From CAJWOS01 sp964502005 (lineage in GTDB: Bacteria > Myxococcota_A > UBA796 > UBA2385): DNA of 64,000 nucleotides. The position numbers and the translations under genes were made by a program. Numbering within the stretch: the stretch's first letter is position 1; each line of letters starts with the position of its first letter. This document shows, piece after piece, positions 9,818 to 18,319 of the stretch. The notes under the pieces are model-generated. The model saw only the letters and a program-made list of their open reading frames with translations, ran no database searches and was not told where the DNA came from. The stretch is taken from positions 248,001-312,000 of the forward strand of contig CAZCUX010000005.1 of assembly GCA_964502005.1 (NCBI GenBank), given 5' to 3'.

Positions 9818-10317
9818 TGGCTGGCTGCGCAGCGGAGACGTCCCGCCGAAACACGTCGTCGGCGCGGTGTACTCCAGGAGTGCACCTCCGAGCGCGGGCG
9901 GCTTGCTCGTGGGCACCGAGAGTGTCGTTCGCACGACCCCCGCCCGTCGGGGCGCGACGCCGAGACCGTCCACCATCAGCGCGGTCATCGGTGCCCGCGA
10001 TTCCTTCCGCAGAAGCCGCACAGCCAACCCGGGCTCAGGTGCCGTCGTGCGGCACGGCGTGCCGTAGAGACCGTCTCCCCGCGAACGCCCAAAAGGGCGA
10101 ACCAAACGACCGAATGGCCGTCGCGCTCGTTGTGCGATGCCAGCACCTTCGGACCCCACCTCCCGGACGCGACCGCGACCGCTGTCGGCCCCTCGGGAAA
10201 CGACCGGCAGGCGAACGTGTCAGGGACGGGACATAAACGCCCAACGGAAGGCGCGTTTGTGACGGACGGGGTAGGACCGCCGAGCAAGCGAATCCTCGCC
10301 CCAATCTGGAGACCCTC
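9818..10317. other. 500-base gap between the radical-SAM-like gene and era
   Basis: No convincing + strand gene. A small CGCCC-AAAA-GGGCG hairpin lies near 10088. On the minus strand two adjacent frames give protein-like, GC3-rich stretches (about 10290-10040 in one frame, about 10040-9850 in another) that would join by a frameshift, compatible with a decayed gene but not demonstrated. Confidence 0.5.
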
Positions 10318-11295
10318 GTGTCCCCCACTGAAGAAGCCGACCACACGAACGAGCGCCCTTTTCGGGCGGGCTCGCTCGCGCTGGCGGGACGGCCGAACGC
10401 CGGCAAAAGCACTCTGCTCAATCAGGTGCTCGGCGCACATCTGGCCATTACCTCGAACAAGCCCCAAACCACACGCAACCGCATCGTCGGCGTACACACC
10501 ACTGACGACTGTCAAGTGGTGCTCATCGACACTCCCGGACTGCACAAAGCAAGCTCGCGCCTCAATCGCGCGATGGTCGATGTGGCCACTGCTGCGCTGC
10601 AAGAGGCCGATGCTACCTGCTGGGTCATCGACGCGATGCCCCTCGTTGCGGCTGTGCAAAAAGACCCCGACGCCGACCCCATCACCCGCGCCGATGTCGT
10701 CGTGGGCAACATCCTGAAAGAAAACAGCCGGGGCCCTGTCATCGTCGCGTTGAACAAGGTCGACAAGACCGCGCGTCCGTGGCTGCTGCCGGTCATGGCC
10801 GCGTTTACCAAGCGGTTTCCCGAGATGCTCGTGGTGCCGATTTCCGGCCGCACGGGCGAAGGCGTCCCCGACCTTGTGCGGGTGTGGCGCGATGCGTTGC
10901 CGGAAGGCGATGCGCTTTACCCGCCCGACCACTGGACCGAAGCGACCGAGCGCTTTTTGGTCGCAGAGCTTGTGCGTGAGCAGCTTTTCCGTCTAACCGA
11001 AAAAGAAGTGCCCTACGCAACTGCCGTCGAGGTCGAGAAATTCACCGAAGGTGAACCGCGCCACGAAGGCGAGCGGGGGCACATCGAGATTTACTGCCGC
11101 ATTTGGGTGGAGCGTTCAGGCCAAAAGGGCATTGTCATCGGAAAAGGTGGCGCAATGCTCAAAGAAATCGGCCAACGCGCACGCCAAAACATCGCGGAGC
11201 TGCTGGAAGCCCGCGTACACCTCGAACTCCACGTATCCGTAAAAGAGGGCTGGACGGAAAGCCCACGGATGCTTCACGAGCTCGGAATCCAATGA
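10318..11295 (+). CDS. era: GTPase Era
   Basis: Ras-like GTPase that binds 16S rRNA and helps assemble the 30S ribosomal subunit. The 325-residue protein has G1 GRPNAGKS (about 25-32), the switch segment with TTRN, G3 DTPG, G4 NKVD, and a C-terminal KH domain with GQKGIVIGKGGAMLKEIG (around 270-290). A short charged N-terminal extension of about 20 residues precedes the G domain. The start is GTG at 10318; the G domain begins soon after, so any later start would remove G1. It follows a 500-base gap and is followed 34 bases later by der, giving two GTPases for ribosome assembly side by side. Confidence 0.96.
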   Translation: MSPTEEADHTNERPFRAGSLALAGRPNAGKSTLLNQVLGAHLAITSNKPQTTRNRIVGVHTTDDCQVVLIDTPGLHKASSRLNRAMVDVATAALQEADATCWVIDAMPLVAAVQKDPDADPITRADVVVGNILKENSRGPVIVALNKVDKTARPWLLPVMAAFTKRFPEMLVVPISGRTGEGVPDLVRVWRDALPEGDALYPPDHWTEATERFLVAELVREQLFRLTEKEVPYATAVEVEKFTEGEPRHEGERGHIEIYCRIWVERSGQKGIVIGKGGAMLKEIGQRARQNIAELLEARVHLELHVSVKEGWTESPRMLHELGIQ

Positions 11296-11329
11296 ACCCC
11301 GACCCCGCGCACGGTGCCGGGAGGTGCGG

Positions 11330-12712
11330 ATGACACCCGTTATTGCAATCGTCGGTCGCCCCAATGTGGGCAAGTCGACTCTCTTCAACCGCTTGATTGG
11401 CAAACGCCAGGCGCTCGTGGATGACCGCCCCGGCGTCACCCGCGATCGCCATTACGGCACCGCTTCTTACCAAAACCGCGAGTTTGTGGTCGTCGATACT
11501 GGCGGCTTCGAACCGGACTTGGCCCTCCTCGAAGAAGGAGACATGTTCCGTACGGTGCGCCAACAAGCCGAAGCAGCGGTCACAGAGGCCGATGTGGTGC
11601 TGTTCGTGGTGGACCGAAGCGCCGGCTTGACCCCCGCCGACAGCCTCACCGCGAGCATTCTGCGCCGCACCTTGGGCGACGCCGACTCCGAAAAGCGTAT
11701 TTTGTTGGTCGTCAACAAATGCGACGGACCCTCTCACGATATCGATGCCGCCGAGTTTTGGGCCTTGGGCTTGCCCGAGATGGCCTGCATCAGCGCCGAG
11801 CATGGGCGAGGGGTGTTTGAGCTTTGGGAGCAGCTCATCGAGCGCGTTCCCGCCGACGACGGCACGACAACCTCCTCCGACGAAGACGACAGCGAAGTGC
11901 GGGTCGCGGTGCTGGGTCGCCCCAACATCGGCAAATCGACGCTCGTCAATCGGCTGCTCGGCGAAGACCGCCACGTCGTCCACGACATGCCCGGCACCAC
12001 GATGGACGCCATCGACTCCATCCTGGAGACGCCCGAAGGCCGCATCCGCTTGGTGGACACCGCCGGCGTTCGGCGGCGCGCGCGCATCGAAGACCCCTTG
12101 GAGACATGGGCGACGCTCCGGGCCATCAAGGCCATCGAGCGCTGCCATGTCACCTTGTTGGTGGTTGACGGCGAAACCGGCCCGAGCAAGCAAGACGCCC
12201 GCCTGGCCGCGCTCATCCAAGACCGTGGCCGCGCCTGCATTATCCTCATCAACCGCTGGGACAAAGTGGTCGATATTCCCGAGCGAAACAGCCACGTCCT
12301 CACTGACGAGCTGCAAACCGAGCTTGGCCATATCTCCTGGGCACCGGTCCTCTATATCTCGGCGCTCACGGGCAAAGGCTGTCGCCTCATTTTGCCCATG
12401 ATTCGGGATGTGTTCGCGGAGTTTCAGCGCCGGATTACCACCGGTCACCTCAACCAGTTCCTCGAACACGCGCTCGCGGGTCACAGCCCGCCCCAGCGCT
12501 ACCACCACCCCGTGCGCCTCAACTACATGACGCAAGTACGGGTTCGCCCGCCCACGTTCGTCGTGTGGTCGAATACGCCGGAAGGGGTACAAGACCCTTA
12601 CAAGCGCTACTTGGAAAACCGCCTGCGCCAAGCATATGGTTTTCAAGGGACGCCGATTCGGCTGCAATTCCGCAAGAAGCGGAAGCCCGGCGAGCCCAAG
12701 TCCGACCACTGA
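11330..12712 (+). CDS. der: Ribosome-associated GTPase Der (EngA)
   Basis: Double-GTPase for 50S subunit maturation. The first G domain has GRPNVGKS (about residues 8-15), DTGGFE and NKCD. The second has GRPNIGKS (about 195-202), DTAG and a G4 motif that reads NRWD, where the family usually has NKWD. A KH-like C-terminal domain ends in KKRKPGEPK. The ATG at 11330 is five bases after a GGGAGG ribosome binding site; an in-frame GTG at 11324 overlaps that site and is less likely. About 460 residues is normal length. The Lys-to-Arg change in G4 could alter nucleotide affinity of the second domain, but it is a single mild substitution. Confidence 0.95.
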   Translation: MTPVIAIVGRPNVGKSTLFNRLIGKRQALVDDRPGVTRDRHYGTASYQNREFVVVDTGGFEPDLALLEEGDMFRTVRQQAEAAVTEADVVLFVVDRSAGLTPADSLTASILRRTLGDADSEKRILLVVNKCDGPSHDIDAAEFWALGLPEMACISAEHGRGVFELWEQLIERVPADDGTTTSSDEDDSEVRVAVLGRPNIGKSTLVNRLLGEDRHVVHDMPGTTMDAIDSILETPEGRIRLVDTAGVRRRARIEDPLETWATLRAIKAIERCHVTLLVVDGETGPSKQDARLAALIQDRGRACIILINRWDKVVDIPERNSHVLTDELQTELGHISWAPVLYISALTGKGCRLILPMIRDVFAEFQRRITTGHLNQFLEHALAGHSPPQRYHHPVRLNYMTQVRVRPPTFVVWSNTPEGVQDPYKRYLENRLRQAYGFQGTPIRLQFRKKRKPGEPKSDH

Positions 12713-12727
12713 TTCGCGGAGGGCAGC

Positions 12728-14713
12728 TTGATTCGGATACTCGAAGACCTGGTGGTCAACCGCATCGCCGCAGGTGAGGTGGTGGCCCGCCCGGCAAGCG
12801 CCCTCAAAGAGCTGATGGAAAACAGCCTCGATGCGGGGAGCAACGACCTCCGCATCGCGCTGCGGGGTGGGGGTCGTTCGCTCATCCAGGTGGTGGACAA
12901 CGGCGCCGGGATGGGCCGCGACGACGCGACCTTGTGCTTGGAGCGCCACGCCACCAGCAAGATTCGGGCCTTCGAAGACCTCGAAGAAGTGCGCACCTTG
13001 GGCTTTCGTGGCGAAGCGGTGCCAAGCATTGCCGCGGTAAGCCGCATGGAGCTGGTCACCCGGCCCCACGACACCGATGAAGCGACGCGGGTGGTCGTCG
13101 AAGGCGGGCGTATCTTGCAGGTCGAGAGCGCCGGCGGTCCCCCCGGTACGCGCATTTCGGTTCGCAACTTGTTCTTCAATGTGCCCGCCCGGCGCAAGTT
13201 CTTGCGAACCGTGCCCACCGAGCTCGGGCATTGTATGGAGGCGGTCACCCGCGCCACCCTCATTCGGCCCGATGTCGACGTGGAGGTCACCCACGATGGC
13301 AACGTAGCGGTGCGGGCGCCCGCTTGTGAAGACCGGGCGCGCCGTGCCGTGGCCTTGCTCGGCACAGATGCCCGGTCCCTCGTTCCGGTCGAGTATTCCC
13401 AAGGCGACCTTCACGTTGATGCCTTGGTGTCTCCCGTCGGCGTCCACCGTGGGAGCGCGGTGGGGAGCGCCTATCTCTACGTCAATGGGCGCTTTGTGCA
13501 AGACCCCGTGCTGCGCCGCGCGGTCGCGGAAGCCTACCGGGGAATCGTGCCCAAAGGGCGGTACCCCCTGGTGGTGCTGGAGCTGCGCATTCCGCACCGG
13601 CTGGTTGATGTAAACGTACATCCTGCCAAAACAGAAGTGCGGTTTCGGGACGCCCGCGAGGTCGCGACCGTTGTCTCGGAGGGCGTGCGCGCGGTTCTTG
13701 CGGCGGAGGGCATTCAGAGTCCATTGGCCCCACCACCGCGCAGCAGTCCGCCGTCGCGCCCGATTGTCCCCGCGTCGCCGGTGGCCGCGCGCCCGAATGC
13801 TCCGTCTGCACCAATTGTGCATGACGCTGCACCAATTGTGAACAAGAGTGCACCAGCGCCCCAAAACAACGCACCGTCTGCACTGCCTCCGGCGCTCCCG
13901 TTCGGTCCTCCGCGCCCGTTGGTGGTGCGTGCTCCCGTGTTGGCGGTCGCAGAGCCTACACCCGCCGACCACACCGCGGAACGGGCGGCGGACGCGCCCG
14001 CGCCCGAGGTCACGGATCGGCAGGAGCCTCGCCCGCTTGCGGTTCCGGAGGCGGCGCCTCGTCCCGCGGTCCTCGAAGACGCGGCTCTATCGCCCGCCCG
14101 AGAAGCGGGGGCGGGGCGCTTGTTGCCGGTCGCGCGGTTTCAAGACCTACGGGTCATCGGCCAACTGTCGCGCACCTATATATTGTGCGAAGGGGCAGGG
14201 GAGCTGGTCATCCTCGACCAGCACGCCGCCCACGAGCGGGTCACGCTGCACGCGCTCCAACGCACGGCCCGCGCAGGGTTGCGGACAGGGCAGCGCCTCC
14301 TCGACCCCCCGGTGGTGGAGCTTCCCGCGGGGCGCGCCGAGCGCTTGGCGGAGCACGTCGGCGCCCTTGCGGTGTATGGGCTAGAGGTTGTGCCGTTTGG
14401 CGGGCGCAGTTTTGCCATTCAGCAGGTGCCGGCGGCCCTCGCGGGCGTCGACCCCACCGCGCTGCTCCACGACCTCGCCGATGACCTGGTCGAGACCGGT
14501 CGGGCGGTCTCGATTGAAGCGCGGGAGGCCAAGCTGCTCGACACGCTCGCTTGTCATACGTCTGTTCGTGCAGGGCAGACCCTCAGTCCCTACGAGATGC
14601 GGGAGCTGCTCCGCGCGTTGGACGAAGTGGACTTCTCGGTGTGCGCCCATGGCCGTCCGGTCTGTATTGTGGTGCCGCCGTCCGAACTCGAACGCCGCTT
14701 TCACCGGAGTTGA
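12728..14713 (+). CDS. mutL: DNA mismatch repair protein MutL
   Basis: Couples mismatch recognition by MutS to strand removal. The 661-residue protein has the GHKL ATPase motifs ELMENSLDAG, DNGAGM, ATSKI and LGFRGEA in the first 100 residues. A long Pro/Ala-rich linker (about 335-470) joins a C-terminal dimerisation domain. The endonuclease motif, usually DQHAxxExxxxE, reads DQHAAHERVTLH from residue 497: the first Glu is present, the second is His508. The later metal-site motifs read ACHTS and CAHGRP. Nicking activity is therefore uncertain. Start is TTG at 12728 after a GGAGG site. The stop overlaps the miaA start by one base (TGATG), so the two are translationally coupled. No mutS is in the window. 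Confidence 0.95.
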   Translation: MIRILEDLVVNRIAAGEVVARPASALKELMENSLDAGSNDLRIALRGGGRSLIQVVDNGAGMGRDDATLCLERHATSKIRAFEDLEEVRTLGFRGEAVPSIAAVSRMELVTRPHDTDEATRVVVEGGRILQVESAGGPPGTRISVRNLFFNVPARRKFLRTVPTELGHCMEAVTRATLIRPDVDVEVTHDGNVAVRAPACEDRARRAVALLGTDARSLVPVEYSQGDLHVDALVSPVGVHRGSAVGSAYLYVNGRFVQDPVLRRAVAEAYRGIVPKGRYPLVVLELRIPHRLVDVNVHPAKTEVRFRDAREVATVVSEGVRAVLAAEGIQSPLAPPPRSSPPSRPIVPASPVAARPNAPSAPIVHDAAPIVNKSAPAPQNNAPSALPPALPFGPPRPLVVRAPVLAVAEPTPADHTAERAADAPAPEVTDRQEPRPLAVPEAAPRPAVLEDAALSPAREAGAGRLLPVARFQDLRVIGQLSRTYILCEGAGELVILDQHAAHERVTLHALQRTARAGLRTGQRLLDPPVVELPAGRAERLAEHVGALAVYGLEVVPFGGRSFAIQQVPAALAGVDPTALLHDLADDLVETGRAVSIEAREAKLLDTLACHTSVRAGQTLSPYEMRELLRALDEVDFSVCAHGRPVCIVVPPSELERRFHRS

Positions 14714-15588
14714 TGGTGTTGTCCGTGCCTGTCTTGGTATTGGGAGGTCCGACCGCATCGGGAAAGTCCCAGCTTGCGTTGGAGCTGGCGGAGTCGTTCG
14801 GCGCGTTGATTGTCAGCGCCGATGCCATGACGGTGTATCGCGGCCTCGATGTGGGCACGGCCAAGCCGTCGGTGGACGAACGTGCGCGGGTCGCCCACCG
14901 ATGCGTCGACATCCGTGACCCTCACGAAGACTTCAATGTGTCGGACTTCTTGGCGGAGGTGGACCAAGCGGTCGCCGACCATTCGCGGGTGATTGTTGCC
15001 GGTGGCACGCCGTTTTATTTGGCGGCATTGCTGCGGCCCCTCGCGGTATTGCCGCCGCCCGACCCCCGCATTCGGGAAGAACTAGACGCCCTCGCCGACC
15101 CCCATGGCCGGTTGACGGAGGTGGACCCTCCGCTCGCCGAGAAGCTCCACCCCAACGACCGCGTGCGCATTATCCGTGCATTGGAGGTGTTCCGATTGAC
15201 GGGAATGCCGATGTCCGCTGTGCAAGGCGGTCCCACCGCGCGCCCGCCCTTTTCGGGAGAGGTTGTCTGGCTCGACCGAGACGACGCGCGGGAGCGCATC
15301 GACCGACGTCTCGAACACATGATACAAGCGGGCTACGTCGCAGAGGTCGAGCGTGCGTTGGCTTCGGGGGTATCTCGGGATTCACGGCCGTTTCGTTCGT
15401 TTGCCTATCGCCACATTGTCGCCCATGTTGACGGCCTCGTCGATGTAGACGAGGCCATCCGGTTGACCGCCCGCGATACATGGCGCCTCGCACGAAAGCA
15501 GCGCACGTGGGCCCGCGGCTTGGATTTGGTGCCGGGGACGCCTGCGGACGCTTGGGCAGCGGCGGAGCGCCTCTGGGGACATCCGTAG
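14713..15588 (+). CDS. miaA: tRNA dimethylallyltransferase MiaA
   Basis: Transfers a dimethylallyl group to A37 of tRNAs that read U-starting codons, the first step to ms2i6A. The protein is 291 residues, close to the usual 300. It has the P-loop GGPTASGKS (about 10-18), the pocket segment SADAMTVYRGLDVGTAKP (usually DSmQvYrg, so the Ser and Gln are replaced), GGTPFYLAALL, and a C-terminal RKQRTWARG tRNA-contact motif. The ATG at 14713 shares a base with the mutL stop. The mutL-miaA order is common in bacteria. It completes a run of tRNA and ribosome genes starting with mnmA. Confidence 0.95.
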   Translation: MVLSVPVLVLGGPTASGKSQLALELAESFGALIVSADAMTVYRGLDVGTAKPSVDERARVAHRCVDIRDPHEDFNVSDFLAEVDQAVADHSRVIVAGGTPFYLAALLRPLAVLPPPDPRIREELDALADPHGRLTEVDPPLAEKLHPNDRVRIIRALEVFRLTGMPMSAVQGGPTARPPFSGEVVWLDRDDARERIDRRLEHMIQAGYVAEVERALASGVSRDSRPFRSFAYRHIVAHVDGLVDVDEAIRLTARDTWRLARKQRTWARGLDLVPGTPADAWAAAERLWGHP

Positions 15589-15692
15589 CCCTATTCTTCG
15601 TCGACGATTTTGATGGGATGTTGGCCGACGAAACGAATTGCCGGTAGGCTGCTTTCGTCGCGATGCAGCTTTGTTGCGGGTTTGGAGGCAGG

Positions 15693-18212
15693 ATGCGGAT
15701 ATTGTTTGGAATTGGCTGTGCATTTGGACTCGCAAGTTGCGCAACCGAACCCAAGTCGGGCGACCCCGAAGGCACGACCCCCGCGTCGAGCACCACGGAG
15801 ACAGGGGCGCCAGAGCCGGGTCCAGACCCCTACGATGTGGTCGTAGGTCCGTACGAGAGCCAAATTCGGTGGACGGAGTATGGTATCCCCCATATTCAGG
15901 CCGATGATTACGGCTCCCTCGGCTACGGCCTCGGCTTCGCGTTCGCCGCCGACCATGCCTGCACGCTGCTCGACCAAGTCATCATGGTGCGCAGCGAGCG
16001 CGCAAAGTGGTTCGGGCACGGCCCCGACGACCTCTATATTGACCAAGACTTTGGCTGGCTGGGCCTCAAGGTCGTCGAAAACGCCGAAGCGGGTTGGTTT
16101 TTATTGTCTGCCGACATGCAATCGATGCTCGTCGGCTATGCGGCGGGCTTCAACCGTTGGCTAGCAGACACCGGGGTGGACAACCTCCCCGATACCCGGT
16201 GCGCGGGGGCGCCGTGGGTGCGGGAAATCAACCACATCGACCTCCTGGCCTACTACCTCGCGTTTGGTCTCCAAGGCTCCGGCGCGGTGTTTGTGGACGC
16301 GGTCGGCTCCGCTTCGCCGCCCGCCTCGTTCGCGGGGACGCCCCAGCGCCCGCCGCCTCCCGTGGACCGCACCCTGGGCGCCATTCAGCACCCCTTGTTG
16401 GGTTCGAATGGCTGGGCGCTCGGCGCTACGCGCACCGCGTCCGGGAGCGGTATGTTGCTGTCCAACACCCACTTCCCGGCGGTGGGCGAGCGAAAATGGT
16501 ACGAGTTTCACCTGACACTTCCGGGCAGGCTCGACGTCTACGGCTCCTCCCTTATGGGCGTGCCTGTGGTCAACATCGGCTTCAACGCGAATGTCGCGTG
16601 GACCCACACCGTCTCTAGCGCTCCCCGCTTTGTGGCCGTCTTGCTGGAGCTCGATCCCGAGAACCCCACCGTCTACAACCATTACGGCACCTTTGAGGCC
16701 ATGACCTCGGAGACCCACACCATCGAGGTGGGCGATTCCGATGGCAGCGTGTCTACGGTCGAGCGGACCTTGTGGTATTCGGCGTTTGGGCCGGTGCTCA
16801 ACGCGCCGGTGTTTGGCTGGTCACCAACGCTCGCCGTCGCGCTGCAAGATGCCAACGACAACAACTTGGCGATGCTGCCGACGTGGTTCGAGATGAACCA
16901 CGCCGACTCCCTCGCAGCCTTCCAAGACGCCCAAGCTACGCACCTTGGCATTCCGTGGGTCCACACCATGGCCGCCACTTCGGCGGGCGAGGCCTGGTAC
17001 ATCGACTCCTCTGCGGTGCCCAATTGGTCGGAAGCGGCGCAGGCCGCGTATCCTGGATTGTTGGCCGCCAATCCCGTCGCCAATGTGTTCGCGGGCTACG
17101 GCGTCTATGCGGTGCCTTCGTCGGACCCTACGTTCGCTTGGGTCGAAGCGCCGGGTGCGCGCGCGCCAGGTCTCATCCCGTATGACGAAATGCCGCAGTT
17201 GGTGAGCGATGACTACGTGTTCAACGCAAACGACAACCACTGGCTCACCAACGCCGACCACCTGCTCGAAGGCTATTCGACGTTGTACGGGACAGAGCGG
17301 ACGGCGCGCTCGCCGCGCACCCGCATGAACCTGCGCTACCTCACCGAACAAGGGCCAGATACCGAAAACGGCGAAGACGACTTGTTCACCGTGGACGAGC
17401 TGGCACAAGCCGCGCTGTCCAGCCGCAGCATCACCGCCGATTTGCTGCTCCCGCATGTGTTGGACCGCTGCTCGTCGCACCTGGACCGTGTCCTCACTAT
17501 CGAGGGCACCGAAGTGCCCCTGGGGCCGGTGTGTGCCGTGTTGGCCGACTGGGACGGTCGCGCGCGGGTGGAGAGCCGTGGGGCGGCGATTTGGCGGGAA
17601 ATGCTCGGTAGTGGCGTGTTTTCGTGGGCCGACCTCACCACTTCCGGCAACCTCTGGCAGACGCCCTTCGACGCCAACAACGTCCTCACGACGCCAGACG
17701 GCTTGGCCGCCCTTCGTGTCGCACCCGAAGAAGACCCCATTCTGTTGGGCCTCGCATGGGCCAGCTACCGGCTGTCCCTCACGGACTTCCCCCTCGACGC
17801 AACCTTGGGCGAGATGCAAGGCCTGCAGCGCGGCGACGTGCGGTACCCGCTCCCCGGTGGCACGGACCTTGAAGGGTTGATTCAGGTCGCGTCGTGGTCG
17901 GGAGGGGCCAGCGGCACCTTGTTGCCCGAATACAACCGCTCGTCGGTGGTCAATGGCACCACAGACCTCACGATGTCCGGCTACGACGTCAACTACGGAA
18001 ACTCGTGGGTGATGGCCGTCGATATGAATGGCGGTTCACCGCGTGCGCAGGCGGTGATGGTCTATGGACAGTCCGAAGTCGAAGACTCGCCCCATTACAC
18101 CGACCAAACCGAAATCATGGGCCGCGACCAGACGCTCCGTCCCGTTCGCTTCTCCGAAGAGGACATCGCGGCGGACCCCTCCCTCCAGACCGTCCTGCTG
18201 ACCCACGACTGA
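15693..18212 (+). CDS. Penicillin acylase family (Ntn-hydrolase) lipoprotein
   Basis: An 839-residue precursor of the penicillin G acylase / acyl-homoserine-lactone acylase family, which cleaves amides after autocatalytic self-processing. The N-terminus is a canonical lipoprotein signal with lipobox LASC (Cys16), followed by a Thr/Ser/Pro-rich linker. The predicted nucleophile is Ser238 in GSNGWALG, exposed by cleavage after Gly237; the early alpha-chain segment with GIPHIQADD and FAADHA matches the family. The ATG at 15693 is preferred over 15663 because it begins the lipoprotein signal. Substrate is unknown: acyl-homoserine lactones, lipopeptides and beta-lactams are all acylase substrates in this family. 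It stands alone on the + strand with a hairpin (18214-18235) just past its stop. Confidence 0.88.
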   Translation: MRILFGIGCAFGLASCATEPKSGDPEGTTPASSTTETGAPEPGPDPYDVVVGPYESQIRWTEYGIPHIQADDYGSLGYGLGFAFAADHACTLLDQVIMVRSERAKWFGHGPDDLYIDQDFGWLGLKVVENAEAGWFLLSADMQSMLVGYAAGFNRWLADTGVDNLPDTRCAGAPWVREINHIDLLAYYLAFGLQGSGAVFVDAVGSASPPASFAGTPQRPPPPVDRTLGAIQHPLLGSNGWALGATRTASGSGMLLSNTHFPAVGERKWYEFHLTLPGRLDVYGSSLMGVPVVNIGFNANVAWTHTVSSAPRFVAVLLELDPENPTVYNHYGTFEAMTSETHTIEVGDSDGSVSTVERTLWYSAFGPVLNAPVFGWSPTLAVALQDANDNNLAMLPTWFEMNHADSLAAFQDAQATHLGIPWVHTMAATSAGEAWYIDSSAVPNWSEAAQAAYPGLLAANPVANVFAGYGVYAVPSSDPTFAWVEAPGARAPGLIPYDEMPQLVSDDYVFNANDNHWLTNADHLLEGYSTLYGTERTARSPRTRMNLRYLTEQGPDTENGEDDLFTVDELAQAALSSRSITADLLLPHVLDRCSSHLDRVLTIEGTEVPLGPVCAVLADWDGRARVESRGAAIWREMLGSGVFSWADLTTSGNLWQTPFDANNVLTTPDGLAALRVAPEEDPILLGLAWASYRLSLTDFPLDATLGEMQGLQRGDVRYPLPGGTDLEGLIQVASWSGGASGTLLPEYNRSSVVNGTTDLTMSGYDVNYGNSWVMAVDMNGGSPRAQAVMVYGQSEVEDSPHYTDQTEIMGRDQTLRPVRFSEEDIAADPSLQTVLLTHD

Positions 18213-18213
18213 C

Positions 18214-18235
18214 CCCGTTCGGGCCGCGGAACGGG
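18214..18235 (+). terminator. Hairpin after the acylase gene
   Basis: CCCGTTC (18214-18220) pairs with GAACGGG (18229-18235) around an 8-base GC-rich loop, directly after the stop codon. There is no T tract, so termination activity is only presumed. Confidence 0.4.
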
Positions 18236-18319
18236 TAGAAGTAGGGTAGAACAAGAAACGGTTTTCGCCGCGGACGATACGGGCGTGTCGTCCTGCGGTC
18301 GACGGATAGGGAGCGAACG

